Shown one piece after another: positions 1 through 9,951 of a DNA stretch of 64,000 nt. The notes below the pieces were generated by a model. The model had not been told where the DNA came from. It did no database searches and saw only the letters and a list, made by a program, of their open reading frames with translations. Numbering within the stretch: position 1 is the first letter of the stretch; each line of letters opens with the position of its first letter. A program made the position numbers and the translations under genes. This stretch comes from Nakaseomyces glabratus (Eukaryota > Ascomycota > Saccharomycetes > Saccharomycetales > Saccharomycetaceae): positions 806,001 through 870,000 of the forward strand of contig NC_088959.1 in the NCBI RefSeq assembly GCF_010111755.1, in the 5' to 3' direction.

Positions 1-1976
1 ATCCCAATTTGATCACATTACCAATAGGATCAAAGTCAACCTCGCCACACTCAAATTCGACTTCTGATGGTAATCCAGAATCACATAATACTGAGAACGA
101 AGAAGTTGATAATAAAGCTGGTAGCCTGCCACCAGAACAATTTAGTAACAATAGTGCTAAGTTAATTGTAAATCCTTATGAAAAATATGGTAGGATGAGT
201 CTAGGACAATTGATACCATTGATATCTCAACAAAGAGGACCAAATTTCAAATTTGCTGATATTAATGAAGACATATTAAAACAGGAATTAGCAATCGAAA
301 ACGATAATGGGAAACAAGAATCAAAAGATGATACAAAAGCTGAAGATGGCATAGATACAATGGATATCGACCAAAATGATAATTCAGAGGCCAATACAAA
401 TGATATAGGCTATAATGAATGGTCTAATGAGCCAAAGGAAGATACTGGCATATTAGACAATACACAAGATACTAATATCAATGGCGAGATGGAATCTCAA
501 TTAACTCAAGAAGAATTCAATAAAATTAGAAAAGTAATGCTGGAACATATCAATATGGCAATGAATGAGTCTTCATTAGCAATGGAGTTTGTCAGTCTAT
601 TACTTTCGCCGGTAAGGGAATCAACAGCGGTATCATCTATGTCACCATTTTTGAAGAAAACTGTGAATCCAGGCTCATTAAATAGTGAGAAGGTTAAAAT
701 GCCTGCTGTGTCGCGTCGAGATAAACTGTCGTTATCAATTTTAAGTCGTGGATGGAAGCTTCGCGCACTCAATGAGGCACGAGCTATATTGAAGAAAAAT
801 TTCACAGAAATATCGAGCTCTTTAAAACAGGAACATCACTATTGGAGTAGCATAGCGTACAATATCAGTAACAAGGATGTTTTGTTTAAAATTAGGGACA
901 AGCAAACAACGAAGAGATCACTAGGCCTCAAATATGGATATGAGGATTCAGGATCGACTTTCAGAAATGATAGAGGAACTGCAATTCTTCGTGGGACTGA
1001 TGAAGCAAATGGCCTGGAACTTATTCCCTTAACATTAGGAAGAACAAGTACAGTTGGCAGTGTATATAAAGGCGGTAAATTTTTGAGAGTACGAATATTT
1101 ACGAAGATTGAATCTGAGGGTGATTATATTTTGAGCGGTGAGAGTAGCCTTGACAAGTTATTCAAGAATCACAGTGAGAACAGCGATTCTAAGAATGATG
1201 ATGTCAGATTGCAAATCTCAAAATTAAAGTTCTTCATCTTTGAACAAGAACTTATGCATCAATTGAAGAAAGAATGCGCTTATCTCATATCATATGGTGT
1301 AACAGTAGAGAATGAACATAAAATTGTTATTGAGTTACCAAACGAGAAGTTTGAAATAGAATATTTGAGTTTAGATGATGATTCAGTAGTGAACCATGAA
1401 CAAGATGCCCCCAAAGCCAATGATAGAAGAGCCAATCTAATGTTGGTGACTTTACGCATGCTTTTGATTGTCATCTACAAGAAAAACTTAAGACAGAAGA
1501 TGGTATCAAACACCAGGAAACATATAGCAAGCACGGAAAAAGACATTTTGTTAATAAGACCATTGCTAGGTAAAATGAGACACTCTAATCATAAGAAACT
1601 GATACGCAAGATATTAAAGGAATGCGTTCTCGAAGTAGTTCCAGACACGGAGTTGCAGGAGCGTTCCATTCAAAGCTTAGATAAAGAAGACTTTGAAACG
1701 TTTGACTTACAAGATGCTCATATTGTGAAATTGACTAAGGACATCAATGCTTTCCGAAATGTTCTGGACGTTGGGAAAACTGAGTTTACTATAGATATGA
1801 AGCAAAGTGGCAAGCTATCATTGATTCTGGAATCTCCAAACTATTGTAATGCCCAGGTATCGATAAAGTATGATAACCAAACGAGTAATACCCATTTTAA
1901 TACTGTGTCAACGGAATTTAAAGAGGTTGAAGAGTTTCTTCACTTCTTGATTTCAACCTACGTAAATCCTGAGTAA
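1..1976 (+). CDS. MED17: Mediator head subunit Med17/Srb4, 5' end outside window
   Basis: This is the scaffold subunit of the Mediator head module, which joins activators to RNA polymerase II in the nucleus. The frame is open from base 3 with no ATG near the edge; the first visible residues (PNLITL) match a segment about twenty residues into yeast Srb4, so only a short N-terminus is missing. Conserved blocks seen here are YGRMSLGQLIPLI, LEHINMAMNESSLAMEFVSLLLS, SNKDVLFKIRD, GYEDSGST, FLRVRIFTKIES and LESPNYCNAQ. The segment around residues 95-170 is acidic and low in complexity, as in the family. The gene runs towards PRO3 as in the S. cerevisiae YER022W-YER023W order. An internal TTG at base 9 should not be taken as the start. 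Confidence 0.96.
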   Translation, partial: PNLITLPIGSKSTSPHSNSTSDGNPESHNTENEEVDNKAGSLPPEQFSNNSAKLIVNPYEKYGRMSLGQLIPLISQQRGPNFKFADINEDILKQELAIENDNGKQESKDDTKAEDGIDTMDIDQNDNSEANTNDIGYNEWSNEPKEDTGILDNTQDTNINGEMESQLTQEEFNKIRKVMLEHINMAMNESSLAMEFVSLLLSPVRESTAVSSMSPFLKKTVNPGSLNSEKVKMPAVSRRDKLSLSILSRGWKLRALNEARAILKKNFTEISSSLKQEHHYWSSIAYNISNKDVLFKIRDKQTTKRSLGLKYGYEDSGSTFRNDRGTAILRGTDEANGLELIPLTLGRTSTVGSVYKGGKFLRVRIFTKIESEGDYILSGESSLDKLFKNHSENSDSKNDDVRLQISKLKFFIFEQELMHQLKKECAYLISYGVTVENEHKIVIELPNEKFEIEYLSLDDDSVVNHEQDAPKANDRRANLMLVTLRMLLIVIYKKNLRQKMVSNTRKHIASTEKDILLIRPLLGKMRHSNHKKLIRKILKECVLEVVPDTELQERSIQSLDKEDFETFDLQDAHIVKLTKDINAFRNVLDVGKTEFTIDMKQSGKLSLILESPNYCNAQVSIKYDNQTSNTHFNTVSTEFKEVEEFLHFLISTYVNPE

Positions 1977-2381
1977 ATATGAGGGAGTTGGTCATAGGAC
2001 TTAATAATGAGAACTAAGGAGATGGATTTTATAAATAAATAGACCATATATTGTAGAAATGTTAGATCTTAATTCTGTGAGACTTATAAAAAGCATGTAG
2101 ACATCAATACTGGAATAATACTTACTTTAGATTCTTGCCGATATATGAAGTCGTGTATAATGTGATGTTCAAGAACTTCCCCACGTCATTTCGATGCAAG
2201 GCGTTATTGCCCATCGAGGGAGCAACGGCCAATTATAAAATGCAGATAACGAAACATCAAACTTTTAGATTAAGTGGACTTTTGAAGTATTGGAAAATAA
2301 TTGCGTTGATATAAGTAAAGTCTAACTTTAAGCCAATTGATAGACGAAACAACTAGTCAGTTACTTTACTAAAACAAAACA
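1977..2381. other. MED17-PRO3 intergenic region with PRO3 promoter
   Basis: This 405-bp AT-rich spacer carries the MED17 3' end and the PRO3 promoter. A TATAAAA element lies at 2234-2240, about 150 bp before the PRO3 ATG, and the sequence just before the ATG is A-rich, as usual for yeast. I see no other gene here. Confidence 0.6.
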
Positions 2382-3233
2382 ATGACATACACTTTAACCA
2401 TTCTAGGATGCGGTGTGATGGGCCAAGCCGTTCTTTCTGCCATTTACAAGGCACCAAAGGCAACCTCTGTCATCAAGGCTTTATATCCATCTAAGATTAT
2501 TACCTGTAACCATGATGAACCAAGTGCTCAACAAGTTACCGACCTTATCTCAACTTTTGAGACTTCCCCTAATGGAATCGAAGTCGTCTCTACCTATGGC
2601 AAGAATGTCGAAGCAGTGAAGCAATCTGATGTTATCATTTTGGGTACCAAGCCATTTCTGGCAGAGCAAGTATTGAACGGTGTTAAAGACGTTACTAGTG
2701 GCAAGTTGATCATCTCATTGGCTGCTGGCTGGACAATTGGTCAATTACAGGCGTACACACCATCTGTCTCCAGAGTCATGACTAATACACCAGCTAAGTA
2801 CGGTTATGGTTGTGCTGTAGTTTCTCATTCTCCTCAGGTTACAGAAGACCAGAAGTCATTGGTCAGCGAACTAATTAGCCATGTTGGGAAGTACGTTGAA
2901 CTACCAGAGAAGAATATGGATGCTGCCACAGCACTTGTAGGCTCAGGTCCAGCGTTTGTCCTATTGGTGTTGGAGTCTCTAATGGAGAGTGGTATTAAGA
3001 TGGGTATCCCATTGAAGGAGAGCACCGAGTGTGCGTTGAAAGTGCTAGAAGGTACTGCAAAGATGGTTGAAGAATCTGGTGTTCACCCAAGTGTTCTAAA
3101 GCACCAAGTCTGCACACCTGGAGGCACCACAATTGCAGGATTGTGTGTCATGGAAGACAAAGGTGTCAAGAGTGGTATCATCAGAGGTGTCGAAGAAGCT
3201 GCGAGAGTTGCTGCCGAACTGGGTAAGAAATGA
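2382..3233 (+). CDS. PRO3: pyrroline-5-carboxylate reductase
   Basis: This enzyme catalyses the last step of proline synthesis, the NAD(P)H-dependent reduction of 1-pyrroline-5-carboxylate to proline, in the cytosol. The 283-residue protein is the usual length for the yeast enzyme. The N-terminal Rossmann dinucleotide motif GCGVMG is at residues 9-14. Family blocks [19 protein letters not shown] and [14 protein letters not shown] lie in the expected order, the last two being the C-terminal dimerisation and substrate region. The ATG has an A-rich context (AAAACAATGACA). The gene lies between MED17 and YAT2 exactly as YER023W does in S. cerevisiae. Confidence 0.97.
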   Translation: MTYTLTILGCGVMGQAVLSAIYKAPKATSVIKALYPSKIITCNHDEPSAQQVTDLISTFETSPNGIEVVSTYGKNVEAVKQSDVIILGTKPFLAEQVLNGVKDVTSGKLIISLAAGWTIGQLQAYTPSVSRVMTNTPAKYGYGCAVVSHSPQVTEDQKSLVSELISHVGKYVELPEKNMDAATALVGSGPAFVLLVLESLMESGIKMGIPLKESTECALKVLEGTAKMVEESGVHPSVLKHQVCTPGGTTIAGLCVMEDKGVKSGIIRGVEEAARVAAELGKK

Positions 3234-3336
3234 GGGATCATTGTGATTATATCAGTAAATAAAAAGTAATAATTTTTAAACAGAGAAATCATCTGAAATT
3301 CTAGTAAAACAACTCGCACGCATATATATTGTAATG

Positions 3337-3387
3337 GTAGTACTAGTAGTAGTACTAGTAGTAGTACTACTACTAGTACTACTACTA
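3337..3387. repeat. palindromic TAGTAC/GTACTA trinucleotide array
   Basis: About 50 bp built from TAG and CTA triplets with interspersed GTAC and ACTAGT. The left half is rich in GTAGTA units and the right half in TACTAC units, so the array is nearly self-complementary about its centre near 3364. It starts about 100 bp after the PRO3 stop and could form a cruciform or an RNA hairpin in the 3' UTR. Confidence 0.85.
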
Positions 3388-3448
3388 TGTAAAAGCTACC
3401 TCGACGAAGCTCAACGTTTAAAGTTATATAAATAGGTAAATAATGTAA

Positions 3449-3456
3449 TCACGTGA
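3449..3456. promoter_or_regulatory. Cbf1-type E-box TCACGTGA
   Basis: An exact palindromic TCACGTGA, the consensus bound by Cbf1, lies 216 bp after the PRO3 stop and about 1.07 kb before YAT2. It is not followed by the AT-rich CDEII and CDEIII elements of a point centromere, so I read it as a transcription factor site of unknown target. Confidence 0.45.
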
Positions 3457-4230
3457 TCATCGGACCAATGGAGTTCAAAAGGAATAGCGGAATACATCGC
3501 ATCCTTACCTACCAATAGGTTACATGCACATAGCAGGCGCCAATGACAGTGTTCACCGAGAAGAACGTAGCTTGTTCTTAACCATTCCCACCCATCGCAA
3601 CATGACAACGAGGAAAGCCAAAAGCCTAAGAACTGCTCACAGCGACAAAAAGCTACCTCCATCGGTCCGCGCTTGCACTTCCTGATAGGGCTTAGCACTG
3701 ATCACCCAAGCTACAGAATTGACAAGTATCGCCCATATGTCTCTCCTTGAGCCAACACAGGTCTTGGTACGCCTTTGTCTGTGTGAACATCCTTGTAATT
3801 TATCAAAAGATGGCGAGTGTGCAAGATAGCAAGCGTTGTTTGTGCGGTGTGTCTTATGTGTTGTGTGTGTGTGTGTGTGACCCATCCCAAGAAGTAGTAG
3901 TACGGTTGTTTCACTGCTTACTCACATCTTCTCTCATACTCCGAAAAAAATGAAGGAAGCAGAAAAACGGCATCTCCAACAGAAAATCTCGTGGTGAGAA
4001 TGTGTACACTGGCACAGAAACACCCGTACTCCTTCCTTTAAACCTGCTTCCCAGTTCGACTTCGATGACTTTCCCTCCAACCCCCATGAAGAATAGCTGA
4101 CCGTTCGAAGGTTTCTCTTTACTGCGGAGGGTATTTCTGATCTCGGGAGAGAGATGCACGCAGGAGGACCAAGGGCGTGTGACTAGCTCCTCTCCCTCAC
4201 CGCTTTCTACTGGTAGTGTATGTCTGTGTA

Positions 4231-4307
4231 ATGACTCTGCAATGACTCTGCAATGACTCTGTGCCCAAGTGTCTGTGCTTATTTGTCTGTGCTTATGTGT
4301 CTGTGCT
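4231..4307. repeat. two adjoining promoter minisatellites with triple TGACTC
   Basis: Three copies of an 11-bp unit AATGACTCTGC (TGACTC at 4232-4237, 4243-4248 and 4254-4259) are followed by three copies of a 14-bp-period unit TGTCTGTGCTTAT (from 4270, 4284 and 4298). TGACTC is the core recognised by Gcn4-type bZIP factors, so the first array is a potential cluster of such sites about 260-290 bp before the YAT2 ATG. Confidence 0.75.
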
Positions 4308-4368
4308 GTCCATGTAAATGTGTGACCCTTAGTTCCACATGAGATCTTCTCTCCTTCCCCTGGGCGGG

Positions 4369-4376
4369 TATATAAA
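4369..4376 (+). promoter_or_regulatory. TATA box of YAT2
   Basis: An exact TATATAAA lies about 145 bp before the YAT2 ATG, flanked by CCCCT and AGGGG motifs that resemble stress-response elements. This is the layout of an inducible yeast promoter, fitting a gene expected to respond to carbon source. Confidence 0.6.
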
Positions 4377-4519
4377 GGGGACGAGAAACCACCGTCTAGG
4401 GAAGGGGAAGATCTTCCTTGGCTTCCTTGGCGGCTATGTAGTTTATCAAGAAAAAATTGCTTTCTCTTTTAAATACTGGGAAGGAAATTTAAACAAGGAA
4501 AACGGAACTTTCAGAAACT

Positions 4520-7375
4520 ATGTCTGAAGAAGGTACGTTCGCACATGAGGAAAGTCTACCCAGGCTTCCCTTGCCGGATCTAGAGTCCTCCTTTGAGCAG
4601 TTGAAAGCCAGTTTGGAACCACTTTACTATGCTGACGGGTACTACCAGCACCCACTGGACCCCGAGCAGATCGAGTCTCTGTCCTCGAGTCTGACCAGAT
4701 TCGCCACGTCGGATGCTGCCAGGAAGTTGCAAGCCAAGTTGAAAGAGTTTGAAGAGAAGAACAGTTGCTACCTAGACAAATTACATCTCGATATTAATAA
4801 CCAGACGAGTGCGAAAGAGATCGCAGATGATGTGCTGCCAAGGAACCCATTCTTGATTCTCGCTGATGACGCAGTGCCGGACATATCACAAGCTGAGAGA
4901 TCCGCTGTGCTAGTACACTCCGCACTGCGGTTTATTTCCGCTCTAAAGAACAACAAGCTGCCTCCTGATGTCAACACGAAGAACGGAAAGTACTTGTCTA
5001 TGGAACCTTACTTGAATCTGTTCGGTACTACAAGATGCCCCATCTTTGAAGAAGGTGAAGTGGAAAATTTCGATCTGGACAAACCTTACACTGCGTCTGA
5101 CCTCGATGGCTCTGACGAAAGCTCAGATGAGTTCGACGATGACTATGAATTCGAAGCTGGTGAAGGAACAAATGATTTTGGTGATAACAATAGAAGAAGA
5201 AACTCTTTCATTGGTGCCGGGGATGATGATGACGGGCTAGAGCCTAAGAAATTGATCGAGGAAGCTAACAAAGAAGTTGAAGAAGAAGAACAAAAAGCCG
5301 AACATCAACGCCGCCCCACAACTGCATCCACTACAACAACTATTAACAGTACACAATCTGCCGGTGACAAAGAAGAAGAAGACGAAAGACTGGGCCAAGA
5401 AGTGTTCAAACGCCATGGTATCACAGTTAAACGCCACCATGATTCAAAACATATTCTGGTAATATCTAAGGGCCAGTATTATACTGTCGATGTCCTCGAC
5501 GAAGAAAATAAAATTCTATACAATGCAACTGCATTGACATCCATTTTTCACCACATACTAGATGATGCTGAGAAATCATACTCATTTAGGAAATCTACGG
5601 CATTGGGTAGTTTGACTTCGCACTCTTTCAAAAATTGGAAATACGCCAGAAAGAGACTACAGAAGAGATATCCAAACGAATTACATTTGATTGATTCAGC
5701 ATTATTTGTTCTGGTATTGGATGAATCAGCTGGTAACACTGCAGATGTTGCCGCAGATGAAGCAGAGCTGAAACCAGGCTCCATCCAAGCCACTTCCAAC
5801 ACTTGTAAAAGGTTGTTCTACGGAACTAGTATTATTGATAATGGTGGTCATCAAATCGGTTCCTGTGTCTCTAGATGGTATGACAAATTGCAATTAGTGG
5901 TCACCGCTGATGTCAAAGCTGCAGTCATTTGGGACTCTTTCACATGTGATGGTTCTGTGGTGCTTAGGTTTACTTCTGAAGCATACACTGAATCTATTTT
6001 AAGATTAGCTAGAGCTGTTAACGCTGGTGATCCTAGGTTCTCATTGTGGCCATCTGTAGTAGATTCTGTATGCGACAAAGAAATTGCAAAGACAGCTGGT
6101 GATATTAAGTCTGGTGAAATAAGTCCTGACTTGCTTGTTAACAAAATTGATTGGTCCTTCAGTAATATTCTAAACACACATGTGCATTTGTCTGAGACGA
6201 AGCTAGCTGATTTGATTTCAAAACACAATATTGTAAGATCTTCTGTTCCCTTAGGAAGGAGATCTGCTCAAAAATTGGGTATTAACCCTGACTCCATGAT
6301 CCAAGTGGCTTTACAAGTGGCCTTCTATTCACTATACGGTAAAATGGTATATGGATTCGAGCCTATTTCCACAAGATGTTTCAAGAACTCTAGGTCCTCG
6401 TTCATTAATATCCAGAACAAAGAACTACTTGAGCTTTGCCAATTGTTCATATCTACTTCAATGGACGGTCTAGGTAAATTGGATAAATTCATACAAAGTT
6501 GTCAGAAACATACAGAAACTGTCAGATTGACCAAACAAGGCAAAGGGTTTGAGAAACATTTTAATGCATTGAAGTACTTGTACAAATTCCATGATCTTTA
6601 TGGCATCGAGTTAAGTGAAGAAGATAAACAGATGGCTGCATCTGTTTTTGAAAGCGAAGCCATAGCACCATTCTCTGCTCCAGAATTAATCATTGCTAAC
6701 TGTGGTAACTCTGCTACGACAACCTTCGGTATCACTCCTGCGGTACCACACGGGTTTGGTATCGGTTACATTATCAAGGATGATCAGTGCGATTTGACAG
6801 TAACTTCCCAATTTAGACAAGGTAGCAGATTACTGTTCATGCTAAACTGGGTTCTGAATGAGATAAGAAGTTTCTGGAGAATGGCTCGTGCCACTTCTCA
6901 AACAAAGAGTGGTGTTAAAATTAGTCCTATGGTGGATAGGCTGTATGAGATGGACAATGCTTTGAATTCAAAGAATCGTACGTCTTCCAACCTGAACATG
7001 AACACTGCATACGGCTTATTTGACTTGGATGCTCATGTTGACAGCAGAAGCGTTTCAAAATCTCCATCGCTAAAGAACTTACCTGCGAAGTTTGCTGAGA
7101 TGACACCTTTCAACCCATTGGTGACAGCGCATTCCAGTCTAGCGCTTTCAGTTCCTACTGAGAAGGAAAAGCACGATACAGGTCACCAGATTTTGCAGTT
7201 TCAACCAAAGATCATTGGTGATGAAGGCGACGATGACGACATAGCTCTTCCAAGTGTGGAAGACATGAACTTATCAGCAGCAGATGCTGCCAAGAGACGT
7301 AATGTTATCGACTCCAAATTTGAAATTGATTTTGACAGGTCCCGTGTTGGACGTAAGATTGTTACATTTGACTAG
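4520..7375 (+). CDS. YAT2: carnitine O-acetyltransferase, cytosolic Yat2 type
   Basis: Yat2 belongs to the choline/carnitine acyltransferase family, which moves acetyl groups between CoA and carnitine; the yeast enzyme supports growth on non-fermentable carbon. The 951-residue protein (yeast about 920) has an N-terminal PRLPLPDLESS segment typical of the family. An acidic, low-complexity insert (about residues 190-300) is followed by the core: a SRWYDKLQL block and, near residues 730-755, SATTTFGITPAVPHGFGIGY, which matches the TTTEMF...VVPNGYG substrate-binding region of other members. In an ungapped alignment from SRWYDK, the position of the catalytic histidine (E-H-A-A-A-E-G in animal enzymes) reads D-S-F-T-C-D-G, so Ser473 stands where the histidine should be. 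Orthology is supported by position between PRO3 and GCD11 (YER024W). Activity is uncertain. Confidence 0.93.
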   Translation: MSEEGTFAHEESLPRLPLPDLESSFEQLKASLEPLYYADGYYQHPLDPEQIESLSSSLTRFATSDAARKLQAKLKEFEEKNSCYLDKLHLDINNQTSAKEIADDVLPRNPFLILADDAVPDISQAERSAVLVHSALRFISALKNNKLPPDVNTKNGKYLSMEPYLNLFGTTRCPIFEEGEVENFDLDKPYTASDLDGSDESSDEFDDDYEFEAGEGTNDFGDNNRRRNSFIGAGDDDDGLEPKKLIEEANKEVEEEEQKAEHQRRPTTASTTTTINSTQSAGDKEEEDERLGQEVFKRHGITVKRHHDSKHILVISKGQYYTVDVLDEENKILYNATALTSIFHHILDDAEKSYSFRKSTALGSLTSHSFKNWKYARKRLQKRYPNELHLIDSALFVLVLDESAGNTADVAADEAELKPGSIQATSNTCKRLFYGTSIIDNGGHQIGSCVSRWYDKLQLVVTADVKAAVIWDSFTCDGSVVLRFTSEAYTESILRLARAVNAGDPRFSLWPSVVDSVCDKEIAKTAGDIKSGEISPDLLVNKIDWSFSNILNTHVHLSETKLADLISKHNIVRSSVPLGRRSAQKLGINPDSMIQVALQVAFYSLYGKMVYGFEPISTRCFKNSRSSFINIQNKELLELCQLFISTSMDGLGKLDKFIQSCQKHTETVRLTKQGKGFEKHFNALKYLYKFHDLYGIELSEEDKQMAASVFESEAIAPFSAPELIIANCGNSATTTFGITPAVPHGFGIGYIIKDDQCDLTVTSQFRQGSRLLFMLNWVLNEIRSFWRMARATSQTKSGVKISPMVDRLYEMDNALNSKNRTSSNLNMNTAYGLFDLDAHVDSRSVSKSPSLKNLPAKFAEMTPFNPLVTAHSSLALSVPTEKEKHDTGHQILQFQPKIIGDEGDDDDIALPSVEDMNLSAADAAKRRNVIDSKFEIDFDRSRVGRKIVTFD

Positions 7376-8076
7376 TCATGCCACTAGCCTATTAATAAAA
7401 CTACTATGAAAAATTATGCGATTGTATGCTATAGTCTTTCATACCCAGAGCACAAGCTGACCGTGTTAATATTCCAATGTAAAATTAGTTACTCTTATTC
7501 TTTGTTATATTTATTTTTCATACTTACTAGCATAACCACCCCCATAAGCACAATTTATATTTTAACAGGATTTTCTGTCGTTAAGAGAGGTATGTAACCT
7601 ATTTGAAAAGGAGCAATGTGCTAGCCGGAGATATGCGATGTTACTGTCCTGACATGTGTTCTAATTTCCTTGTCCTACAATGGCAGCGGTATAAGTCACA
7701 TGTTTATAGCATCTCCAACGTAAATTTACGCAGCGAGGAGAAAAAAAAATTTTTCCTTTCAGACGGTGGCCCATACGCATCGCACTGAATGTCAGAAATG
7801 TGCACAGAAGCTACTGCACAAACTTGGTATTTTTTGATGGCGATTTTTTTTTCATGCAATTTTGACAAAAAATGAAAATTTCGAGCAATTTTTCACTTCA
7901 ATTAGCAATAATGGGTGGAGGAACTGGGAGAAGTAGTATTGAGCTTTTGGCGGTTGTAGTCTCCAGGAACATAGTATAACTAGGATTGGACTCACGTTTA
8001 CTTAAGAAGTGTTAGTTACAGTTTTTTTAGTTGTAGGTCTCAGACATATCATACAAAATACAAAGCTAAGGAAGCC
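7376..8076. other. YAT2-GCD11 intergenic region, GCD11 promoter
   Basis: A 701-bp AT-rich spacer. It contains long A and T tracts (around 7741-7750 and 7843-7880) including AAAATTTCG and AATTTTTC runs typical of nucleosome-poor promoters of translation genes. Short open frames near 7406-7788 have no recognisable product. I see no RNA gene. Confidence 0.5.
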
Positions 8077-9633
8077 ATGTCTGATTTGCAAGATCAAGAG
8101 CCAACTATTATTATCAATGGTGATCTTCCACCAGTAGAAGAAGAGGAAGTCTATGAGCAGGAAGAGCAAGAGGAAGTTGTTGAGGAGAAGCCAAAGAAGA
8201 AAGTTGCCTTTACCGGTCTAGAGGATGGTGAATCTGAGGAAGAGAAGAGAAAGAGAGAGTTTGAAGAAGGTGGTGGATTGCCAGAGCAGCCAGAAAACCC
8301 AGACTTTACTAAGTTGAACCCACTTTCTGCTGAGATTATTAACAGACAAGCTACTATCAACATCGGTACTATTGGTCATGTCGCTCACGGTAAGTCTACT
8401 GTTGTCAGAGCCATCTCTGGTGTCCAAACCGTTCGTTTCAAGGATGAGTTGGAACGTAACATTACTATCAAGCTGGGTTATGCCAATGCTAAGATATATA
8501 AGTGTCAAGAGCCTACATGTCCAGAACCAGACTGTTACAGATCTTTCAAGTCTGACAAAGAAATTAATCCAAAGTGTCAAAGACCAGGTTGCCCAGGCCG
8601 TTACAAACTTGTTCGTCACGTCTCTTTCGTCGATTGTCCAGGTCACGATATTCTAATGAGTACTATGTTGTCCGGTGCCGCTGTCATGGACGCAGCCTTG
8701 TTATTGATCGCCGGTAATGAATCTTGTCCACAACCTCAAACTTCTGAACATTTGGCTGCCATTGAAATCATGAAGTTAAAGCACGTTATTATTCTACAGA
8801 ACAAGGTCGATTTAATGCGTGAAGAAAGCGCACTAGAACATGAAAAGTCTATCCTGAAATTTATCAGAGGTACTATTGCTGACGGTGCTCCAATTGTCCC
8901 AATTTCCGCTCAATTGAAATACAACATCGATGCAGTCAATGAATTTATCGTGAAGACTATCCCTGTTCCACCAAGAGATTTCATGCTTTCTCCACGTTTG
9001 ATTGTCATTCGTTCTTTCGATGTTAACAAGCCAGGTGCTGAAATCGATGATTTGAAGGGTGGTGTTGCAGGTGGTTCCATCTTGAACGGTGTGTTCAAGT
9101 TGGGTGATGAGATTGAAATTAGACCAGGTATTGTCACTAAGGATGATAAGGGTAAGATCCAATGTAAGCCAATTTTCTCCAACATTGTCTCTCTATTTGC
9201 TGAACAAAATGACTTGAAGTTTGCAGTCCCAGGTGGTCTGATTGGTGTTGGTACAAAGGTCGATCCTACCTTATGTAGAGCTGATCGTCTTGTCGGTCAA
9301 GTTGTCGGTGCCAAGGGTCACCTACCAAGCATTTACACAGATATTGAAATCAACTACTTCCTACTGCGTCGTCTATTAGGTGTTAAGACTGAGAAACAAG
9401 CCAAGGTCAGAAAGCTGGTTGCCAACGAAGTTCTTATGGTTAACATTGGTTCTACTGCCACTGGTGCCCGTGTCGTTGCTGTCAAGGCTGATATGGCTAG
9501 ATTGCAACTAACATCCCCAGCATGTACAGAAATCAATGAAAAGATTGCTCTCTCTAGACGTATTGACAAGCACTGGCGTTTAATTGGTTGGGCTACAATC
9601 AAGAAAGGTACCACTTTGGAACCAGTTGTCTAA
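8077..9633 (+). CDS. GCD11: translation initiation factor eIF2 gamma subunit
   Basis: This is the GTP-binding subunit of eIF2, which delivers initiator Met-tRNA to the 40S ribosome. The 518-residue protein matches the family length (yeast 527). After an acidic N-terminal extension the G domain shows G1 GHVAHGKST (100-108), a cysteine-rich knuckle (Cys143, 148, 153, 167, 172), G3 VDCPGHD (185-191) and G4 NKVD (242-245), then elongation-factor-like beta-barrel domains II and III. Codon use is strongly biased to preferred yeast codons (GGT, GTC, AAG, CCA), as expected for an abundant protein. It lies after YAT2 as in the S. cerevisiae YER024W-YER025W order, and converges on BUR1. Confidence 0.98.
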   Translation: MSDLQDQEPTIIINGDLPPVEEEEVYEQEEQEEVVEEKPKKKVAFTGLEDGESEEEKRKREFEEGGGLPEQPENPDFTKLNPLSAEIINRQATINIGTIGHVAHGKSTVVRAISGVQTVRFKDELERNITIKLGYANAKIYKCQEPTCPEPDCYRSFKSDKEINPKCQRPGCPGRYKLVRHVSFVDCPGHDILMSTMLSGAAVMDAALLLIAGNESCPQPQTSEHLAAIEIMKLKHVIILQNKVDLMREESALEHEKSILKFIRGTIADGAPIVPISAQLKYNIDAVNEFIVKTIPVPPRDFMLSPRLIVIRSFDVNKPGAEIDDLKGGVAGGSILNGVFKLGDEIEIRPGIVTKDDKGKIQCKPIFSNIVSLFAEQNDLKFAVPGGLIGVGTKVDPTLCRADRLVGQVVGAKGHLPSIYTDIEINYFLLRRLLGVKTEKQAKVRKLVANEVLMVNIGSTATGARVVAVKADMARLQLTSPACTEINEKIALSRRIDKHWRLIGWATIKKGTTLEPVV

Positions 9634-9951
9634 TTGCGACCTCAACAACAACTATTATTCACTTCTCAAAGTAAATTCTTTCACGATTTGCTTTAGCAAT
9701 ATCCTATGTATACTTCAAATTAATGTAATTAAATATTTCCCGCATTTTAGTTATCTTTTCAAGGAACTTCATTCATCAAATACAGGTTTGGATAAATTTC
9801 TTTATGTGAGCTATTAATATTAAGTAGTCGCCATAAAATGGTGTACTAAATATAGTAAAGCTTATTATATAGTTGGGTATGCATTAAGGATTTCGTTCGG
9901 CTATATATGCTAAATATCATCGGTTTGATTTTATCTGTTACTGATCTGATA
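9634..9951. other. convergent GCD11/BUR1 3' region
   Basis: A 318-bp AT-rich spacer between two gene ends. It holds only 3' UTR and polyadenylation-type sequence (TATATA and TTTATGT stretches). The synteny break between the YER02x and YPR16x blocks falls here. Confidence 0.5.

Larger units (their letters stand above)
3234..4519. other. long PRO3-YAT2 intergenic region, YAT2 promoter
   Basis: A 1.29-kb spacer of mixed composition, long for this window. It holds the palindromic triplet array (3337-3387), an E-box (3449-3456), a (GT)9 run (3862-3879) and two minisatellites (4231-4260 and 4270-4307). Next to YAT2 come STRE-like motifs (CCCCT 4357-4361; AGGGG 4376-4380 and 4403-4407) and a TATATAAA box (4369-4376). 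Short open frames overlap on both strands but none has a family resemblance or convincing codon use. Confidence 0.6.

Noticed and set aside
9..11. TTG at base 9 as the start of MED17
   Set aside because: The frame is open to the window edge and residues before it (PN) also match Srb4, so the gene simply begins outside the window.
2113..2135. ATACTTAC sequence resembling the U1 snRNA 5' end
   Set aside because: The match ends after eight bases (ATACTTACTTT) and no U1 body follows.
3449..3540. Point centromere (CDEI-like TCACGTGA)
   Set aside because: No AT-rich CDEII of about 80 bp and no CCGAA-type CDEIII next to this or any of the other E-boxes in the window.
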